Assembly (NCBI RefSeq): GCF_014699115.1
Contig: NZ_JACXAD010000030.1
Location: 1-60,712, forward strand
DNA from: Hymenobacter montanus
Lineage (GTDB): Bacteria; Bacteroidota; Bacteroidia; Cytophagales; Hymenobacteraceae
Length of the DNA stretch: 60,712 nt
Direction of reading: 5' to 3'
A program made the position numbers and the translations under genes. Positions 55,769-60,712 of this stretch are shown piece after piece (position 1 is the first letter of the stretch; every line of letters begins with the position of its first letter). The notes under the pieces were generated by a model. That model saw nothing but the letters and a program-made list of their open reading frames with translations. It made no database searches and was not told where the DNA came from.

Positions 55769-56881
55769 TCAACCTGCTTGCAGGTACTTCACCATTAGCT
55801 CGGCCGTTTTCTTAGCCGCCTGATGCTGCCCCAGCTTCTCTCGCAGCTCCGCGTAGCCGGCCTTGATGCGCGCCAGATAATCCGCATCGGTGAGCATAGC
55901 TCGCAGCTCGTCGAGCAGGTTACGGGCGGTGAAGTCGCCTTGAATGAGCTCTTTTACGATGACGCGGCCCGCAATTAGGTTCACCAGCGAAATGTAGGGC
56001 ACCTTAATCACCATTTTGCCAATGGCGTAGCTTAGGGTGCTGGTGCGATAGCACACGATTTGAGGCACGCCAAACAGCGCGGTTTCGAGCGTGGCCGTGC
56101 CGCTGGTGACCAGGGCCGCCGTGGCGTGGCTCAGCAGGTCGAACGTTTGGTCGAACACGAACCGGATGCCATTGCGGTGAAAATGCCGGTAGTAGTTGGG
56201 GTCCAGGTTGTTTACGCCGGCCACCACGAACTGGTACTCCTGAAAGCCCGGCAGGATGGCGACCATTTCGTGCAGCATCTCCTCGATCTCCTGCTTGCGC
56301 GAGCCCGGCAGCACCGCGATGATGGGCCGCTCGGGGTCGAGGCGGTTGCGCTCAAAAAAATCGGGAGTGGGCTGAAATTCCGCAATCGAGTCGGCCGTGG
56401 GGTTGCCAGTATAATCTACGCCGTAGCCGAATTTCTGGTAGAACTCCTCCTCAAAGGGCAGGATGACGAACATCTTGTCCACGTGGGCCTTCACCTTCTC
56501 AACCCGGCTCTGGTTCCAGGCCCAGATTTTGGGCGAGATATAGTAAAACACCTTGATGCCATGCTCCTTGGCTACTTTGGCCATCCGCAAGTTGAACCCC
56601 GCGTAGTCCACCAGAATCAATACATCGGGCTTATAAGCGAGCAAGTCCTGCTGGCACTGCTTGAGGTAGGCCCGGAATTTGAGGATGCTGGTGGCCGCTT
56701 CCACAAACCCCATAATGGCCAAATCCTGGTAATGGCGCACCAGCTCGCCGCCTTGGGCTTGCATTTGGTCGCCGCCCCAGTAGCGAAACTGCGCCGCCGC
56801 ATCCTGTTGGCGCAGCTCGCGCATGAGGTTGGCCGCGTGGAAGTCGCCCGACCGCTCGCCGGCAATGAGATAGTACTTCAA
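55769..56881 (-). CDS. lpxB: Lipid-A-disaccharide synthase
   Basis: 370 aa. 'LIAGERSGDFHAANLMREL' at the start is the LpxB signature; 'YYISPKIWAWNQSRVEKV' and 'VAVLPGSRKQEIEEMLHEM' (donor-site GT-B segment), and 'TSGTATLETALFGVPQIV' are typical. It joins UDP-2,3-diacylglucosamine and lipid X at the inner membrane. The start is taken as TTG 56881, which gives 'LKYYLIAGERSGD'; an upstream extension to 56935 would translate a copy of a GTCATCCTGAGCGCAGCG-type intergenic repeat and is not credible. queD lies just upstream on the same strand (123-base gap). Confidence 0.93.
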   Translation of the reverse strand: MKYYLIAGERSGDFHAANLMRELRQQDAAAQFRYWGGDQMQAQGGELVRHYQDLAIMGFVEAATSILKFRAYLKQCQQDLLAYKPDVLILVDYAGFNLRMAKVAKEHGIKVFYYISPKIWAWNQSRVEKVKAHVDKMFVILPFEEEFYQKFGYGVDYTGNPTADSIAEFQPTPDFFERNRLDPERPIIAVLPGSRKQEIEEMLHEMVAILPGFQEYQFVVAGVNNLDPNYYRHFHRNGIRFVFDQTFDLLSHATAALVTSGTATLETALFGVPQIVCYRTSTLSYAIGKMVIKVPYISLVNLIAGRVIVKELIQGDFTARNLLDELRAMLTDADYLARIKAGYAELREKLGQHQAAKKTAELMVKYLQAG

Positions 56882-56889
56882 CCTAATTA

Positions 56890-56995
56890 TGTCATCCTGA
56901 GCGCAGCGCCAGACCTTATCACGTCCGCACCGCAAGGGTTAGTAGTTCTGACGAAAGCGCCCGTGATAGATTGCTTCCTTCGTCAGCATGGCCAG
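56890..56995. repeat. GTCATCCTGAGC-type intergenic repeat
   Basis: The spacer between queD and lpxB carries GTCATCCTGAGCGCAGCG and its partner-like end (…TTCCTTCGTCAGCATGGC). Such units recur in intergenic DNA of many GC-rich bacteria as short palindromic repeats. Only one copy is visible here, so the assignment rests on general experience. Confidence 0.3.
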
Positions 56996-57004
56996 TGAGC
57001 AGAC

Positions 57005-57421
57005 TTACCCGCCGTAGTACTCCACAAAATTGCGCGGCGTCTCGTAAAGTTTCACGCAGTGCAGCTTGGCTGCAGTGATGGCTGGTAGTTCCCGTTCCAG
57101 AATTTGCCAGAAGGCAATGGCCAGGTTCTCGGTGCTAGCCATTTGGCCCGCCATGAAGGGGACGTCGAGGTTGAGGTTCTTGTGGTCGACCTGCTCGGTA
57201 ATGTGGGTGCGCAGCAGGTCGGAAAGCGCTTTCAAATCAACGACAAACCCCGTTTCGGGGTCGGGCTCACCTTTCACGGTCACGATGAGATCGTAGTTAT
57301 GGCCGTGCCAGTTGGTGTTGGCACAGGGGCCGAACACTTCGCGGTTGCGCTCCTCACTCCACTTCGGGTTGTGGAGCTTGTGCGCCGCGTTGAAGTGTTC
57401 CTGCCGGCTGATGTAGATCAT
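57005..57421 (-). CDS. queD: 6-carboxy-5,6,7,8-tetrahydropterin synthase
   Basis: 138 aa, the usual length. Zinc ligands His14, His39 and His41 ('FNAAHKLH', 'NWHGHNY') and the catalytic Cys33 ('FGPCANTNWHG') are present, with Asp/His of 'QVDHKNLN' and Glu of 'LYETPRNF'. It converts dihydroneopterin triphosphate to 6-carboxytetrahydropterin, the first dedicated step of queuosine synthesis. No other queuosine genes are nearby. It lies upstream of lpxB with a repeat-containing spacer. Confidence 0.93.
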   Translation of the reverse strand: MIYISRQEHFNAAHKLHNPKWSEERNREVFGPCANTNWHGHNYDLIVTVKGEPDPETGFVVDLKALSDLLRTHITEQVDHKNLNLDVPFMAGQMASTENLAIAFWQILERELPAITAAKLHCVKLYETPRNFVEYYGG

Positions 57422-57753
57422 TTTCTGAGGGGGTGATGGGCTGGCGGGTTGATGGGCTGATTGAAAAGCTAGTTGGCCTGCGGCACGTGTTCAACGGGTA
57501 CGAAGCCTTGATAAGCTGGCGGCCACGACTAGCAATCATTCTCTACGAACCGGCCGCCATCGGGCCGCTAGATACTCAGCCTCCCAAAGGCACATCAACC
57601 CTTAATTTTCGCAGCAAATATACGAAGAGCGATACGCTGCATTACGCTCTAGCCTGCCTATCAGGTGGGTCCGCACGTCGCAGGCCACTGGAAAACCGTC
57701 ACCGAGCAGCATTCGGGATAATCTTCAGAACTCTCCCACCAAGCCGCCCTTGT

Positions 57754-57796
57754 AGGCCCCTGCTCGGGTGTGCTCATGGAGCACGAGCAGGGGCCT
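57754..57796. repeat. Perfect 13-bp inverted repeat with inner palindrome
   Basis: AGGCCCCTGCTCG (57754-57766) pairs with CGAGCAGGGGCCT (57784-57796); the loop itself contains TGCTC-ATG-GAGCA. No T run, so probably not a plain terminator. Confidence 0.7.
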
Positions 57797-58236
57797 GGAA
57801 TGATTGGGGCAGGTGTCGGCGGCGGTTTCGTCAACCCTGTAATGATTTGGCTGAGCCCGCGATATAGTTTGCACCTGGGGCCCCTACGCTTAACTCACCT
57901 TTTCCCGCACTCGTGTAAAATTCAGTGAGCCCAAGCGTAACTGGGTTCTAGGTTTAGGCTAGCAAAGGCTACAACATGTTCTCTTCTCCCTTCAACAGTT
58001 CCCTGCTTGTCCCGGAGACAATCGCTAACCACTCAGTGTATACCGGCACAAAGGTTGGCGAATTATTTCCTTAATTATTACTACGAATGAAAGTAAGCAA
58101 ACGACGGATAAATTGGATGAACTGAGTTTATATCGCCGATCGGGGCGTTTATTAAAAAAACGAGCCCGCTCATCCAAATCCTCTCCCTGCATATCACCAA
58201 GCCCTTTTTTAAGCCGTTAGTTAGTGTGTTTTGCCG

Positions 58237-58258
58237 AGCCAGACCCGTGAGTCTGGCT
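58237..58258. repeat. Short stem-loop
   Basis: AGCCAGAC (58237-58244) pairs with GTCTGGCT (58251-58258), loop 6 nt. Not followed by a T run. Confidence 0.5.
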
Positions 58259-58841
58259 GAGCGTGTACGGGTTGTTTACGCTGCCTCAGCCACAGGCAAA
58301 TCTTTTTCACCTTAACCAACCAACCCATGAAAACAAACACGTGGAAGAATCCCAAGCAATTGACCCGTATTTATTTTCTGACGGCCTGCTATTAAACGAG
58401 CCCACCAGCAACCGAACAACTCCCACAATAATAGCTTCACTGGCTCGGCTCCGACAGTTGAGTTGGACCTGCAGGCCGCGACGGGCCCGGAACAAATAAT
58501 TGCTCTTCCACCTCACTACAAAAAACAGGCACTCCAGGCAACCCGCCCGCGTACTCGCGCATCTGGCACATTACAACAAGTTCAGCGCTTCAAGCCCCAA
58601 TCTGGTGCTTTGGTTAATGAGAGCATACGTATGAGACGCCTCGCTCTCATTTCATCATCGAAAAGCCCCGTTTTGTCATTGTTTTACGGAGAGGGGCTGA
58701 TGGTAAACGCAACCTTTGCATCTGCCTATCAAAGTTGCCAGAACCCATACGGTTATTAAATAGCAAGTCTCACCCTCAAAAATCCAGGATGTACAATCCT
58801 GAAAACACGAATCACCCATCACGCTCACCCCTTTCTCATCT

Positions 58842-60712
58842 ATGAAACAAACTTACCTGCTGGGGCTTGCGCTCTTGAGCGCAACCTCCGCCCTGGCGCA
58901 GGCTGACCTGCCGGATTTCCAACCGCCGCGGCGGCAGACGGCCGTCTCCCGCCCCGGTCCCACGCCCGGCTTCCGCCCCAATCCCCAATCGCGCATCGGC
59001 GGCGAACTGCAGCAACTGTATCAACGCTCGCGCCAGGTGGGGGCGGCCAGCCAGCTCCAGCGCGAATTTGCCGATCTTTCCGTAAGCGCCCCCCAGGCCG
59101 GCGCGGCCCAGCGGGGCGCGGCCGCCTCGGCCCCCGCCGTGCTCGTGCGCGTCACGGCTCAGGAGGTGAACGCGCTGCTGCCCCAACTCACGGCCCGCGG
59201 CTTTCGGGTGGTGAGCTCCTATCCCCAGCTCCACTTCGTCGAGGGCTACCTGCCCCTGACCCAACTGGCTCCCGAGCAGGCGGGCGTGAGCGCGCTGGCC
59301 CAGCGGGGGCTGTTGGGTGTACTGGCCGTGCGGCGACCCGAGACTGGGGCTGGCAAAGTGCAAAGCCAGGCCGACTTCGTGCTGGGGGCCAACCGGGTGC
59401 GCGGGGCGCGACCCACGGGCTATACCGGCCAGGGCGTGCGCATCGGTACGCTCAGCGACTCGTATAACGCGCTGGGGGGCGCCGCGGCCGACGTGGCCTC
59501 GGGCGACCTGCCCGCCACCGTACAAGTGCTCGACGACCTCGAGGGGGGGACGGACGAAGGCCGGGGCATGATGCAGCTCATTTACGACATTGCCCCGGGC
59601 GCTACCCAGGCCTTCGCCACGGCTTTCAAGGGCGAGGGCTCGTATGCCGATAACATTCGGGCCCTGGCCGATCCGGCCCGCGGCAATTGCCGCATCATCG
59701 TCGATGATGTCTGGTACTATGAAGAGCCCTTCTTTCAGGACGGGGTAGTGGCGCAGGCCGTGAATGAAGTCACCACTCAGCGTGGCGTGGCCTACTACTC
59801 GTTAGCCGGGAACTCGGCCAATCGGTCATCGGAATACCTCACGCCCACGTTTCTGCCCACCGCCAATGGCTCGGCCGACCTTAATTTCGCCCCGGCCAGC
59901 AGCCCCTCGGATACGCGCCAGCGATTTCGCATCCCTAAGGGGAGCAACTTTGCGCTTACGCTGCAGTGGAGTGACCCATTCTATACCACGGCCGGGGTGC
60001 GGACCGACCTGGACGCGTATTTCTTAGCGCCTAATGGCGACACCATCGCCCGTGCGAGCGACAATAACCGGGCCTCTCAGGCCCCCGTGGAGACGTTAAG
60101 CTTCACCAACCCTAATAGCAGCCCCAACGAACTCTTCGACCTGGTGATTGCTCGCCGGCCGGGTACGGCTAACCCCGCCCGGGTAAAGTATATTATATAT
60201 AATGGGCCGGTGCCGGAAGAGTATTTCGTTGGCAGCGGCACCGTTGTCCAGCACGCGAGCGCGGCGAGCGCGACGGCGGTCGCCGCTACGCCCTCGTTCG
60301 ACCGCCTGGTGCCAGAGCCGTTCACTTCCATTGGCTCGCCCACCATCCTCTTTGCCCCGGACGGCACCCCGCTGCCCACCCCCGTCACGCGGCCCAAGCC
60401 CGACCTGGCAGCCGTCGATGCGGTGAGTACCACTTTTTTCGGAGCTCCCGTAGCCGACCCGCAGGACGGGTACGTGTTCTTTGGCACGTCGGCGGCGGCG
60501 CCCAACGCGGCAGCCGTCGCGGCCCTGCTCTGGCAGGCCGAGCCCAGCCTCTCGCCCCTGCAACTGCGCACCCGCCTGCAGAACACGGCCCGCGACCTCG
60601 GCGCCCCCGGTTTCGACAACGTCACCGGGGCCGGACTCATCAACGCCTACGACGCCATCTTTGGCCCGCCCACCCCCCTCGCCCCGCCGCTGACGGAGAC
60701 CTTCGACGCCCC
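58842..60712 (+). CDS. Secreted subtilase-like peptidase, copy 2 (3' truncated by window end)
   Basis: An open frame from ATG 58842 runs off the right edge (623 codons seen). The protein is a very close paralog of the gene at 22659-26411, with the same signal peptide, propeptide and S8-like catalytic domain. Motifs: Asp206 in 'IGTLSDSYN', Glu239 in 'GGTDEGRGMMQLIYDIAPGA' at the place of the usual His, and Ser550 in 'GTSAAAPNAAAVAALL'. The visible end reaches the linker 'PPTPLAPPLTETFDA'; PKD domains and a T9SS tail would be expected beyond. Many differences between copies fall in surface-type positions ('DDVWYYEEPFF' versus 'DDVSYFAEPFF'). It is opposite in orientation to copy 1. Confidence 0.92.
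   Translation, partial: MKQTYLLGLALLSATSALAQADLPDFQPPRRQTAVSRPGPTPGFRPNPQSRIGGELQQLYQRSRQVGAASQLQREFADLSVSAPQAGAAQRGAAASAPAVLVRVTAQEVNALLPQLTARGFRVVSSYPQLHFVEGYLPLTQLAPEQAGVSALAQRGLLGVLAVRRPETGAGKVQSQADFVLGANRVRGARPTGYTGQGVRIGTLSDSYNALGGAAADVASGDLPATVQVLDDLEGGTDEGRGMMQLIYDIAPGATQAFATAFKGEGSYADNIRALADPARGNCRIIVDDVWYYEEPFFQDGVVAQAVNEVTTQRGVAYYSLAGNSANRSSEYLTPTFLPTANGSADLNFAPASSPSDTRQRFRIPKGSNFALTLQWSDPFYTTAGVRTDLDAYFLAPNGDTIARASDNNRASQAPVETLSFTNPNSSPNELFDLVIARRPGTANPARVKYIIYNGPVPEEYFVGSGTVVQHASAASATAVAATPSFDRLVPEPFTSIGSPTILFAPDGTPLPTPVTRPKPDLAAVDAVSTTFFGAPVADPQDGYVFFGTSAAAPNAAAVAALLWQAEPSLSPLQLRTRLQNTARDLGAPGFDNVTGAGLINAYDAIFGPPTPLAPPLTETFDA

Larger units (their letters stand above)
57422..58841. 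other. Long gene-free region before the second subtilase copy
   Basis: 1420 bases, AT-richer than the flanks, with no credible full-length gene. Visible: a cruciform-like repeat at 57754-57796, a hairpin at 58237-58258 and a 22-codon open frame at 58327-58395. The promoter of the subtilase copy should lie at its right end. Confidence 0.6.

Overview
The window looks like a chromosomal segment of a GC-rich Bacteroidota, most like Hymenobacter or a close relative of the Cytophagales. Reasons: two kinds of giant secreted protease that end in type IX secretion (T9SS) sorting domains; promoters of the Bacteroidota form TTTG / TAnnTTTG; a tRNA-Leu without an encoded CCA; TonB-type outer-membrane barrels; and the housekeeping genes tig, clpP, clpX, lpxB, queD and dinB. 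The assignment comes from gene content and promoter style only; no 16S rRNA gene is present.

Layout. 1-4795: the end of an unknown gene, then an ABC importer whose solute-binding protein is anchored in the inner membrane and fused to an OmpA-type peptidoglycan-binding domain, then permease and ATPase. A frameshifted REP-associated tyrosine transposase with three REP palindromes sits between permease and ATPase. 4792-6490: an AT-richer two-gene cassette on the minus strand, an OLD/ABC-type ATPase followed by a protein with a PD-(D/E)XK-like motif, a candidate defence module. 6541-9538: an NtrC-type regulator and a PAS histidine kinase, separated by a MITE-like inverted repeat. 9910-13206: an AsmA-like giant protein. 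13247-16752: a multi-PAS histidine kinase broken at a seven-base G tract. 17203-19674: a TonB-type outer-membrane receptor. 20139-22262: a tail-specific protease. 22659-26411: a subtilase with PKD domains and a T9SS tail. 26706-28845: dinB, an unusual tRNA, and an sce7726-family gene.

30528-39700 is a same-strand cluster that reads as a surface-sugar pathway: GT-B glycosyltransferase, SpsF-type cytidylyltransferase, split transketolase, class III aminotransferase, SDR, a short NeuB-family synthase without a SAF domain, a di-iron fatty-acid-hydroxylase-like membrane enzyme and an SMR-type transporter. The combination suggests synthesis, CMP activation, modification and export of an uncommon ulosonic-acid-like sugar. 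The product is not known, and I consider this the most interesting metabolic system here.

41427-47052 is a proteostasis block: tRNA-Leu(UAG), trigger factor, ClpP, an outer-membrane barrel and ClpX. 47472-51546 carries a CapA-like lipoprotein and a DUF3160/YARHG protein. 51655-55398 is a T9SS metalloprotease with TIG domains. 55769-57421 holds lpxB and queD. The window ends inside a second copy of the subtilase (58842 onward), in the opposite orientation to the first. The two copies are an inverted pair about 32 kb apart and could recombine.

The window is also rich in palindromic DNA: REPs, nested inverted repeats at 19807-19959, a MITE-like element at 7907-8057, a heptanucleotide repeat at 41250-41304 and many intrinsic terminators.
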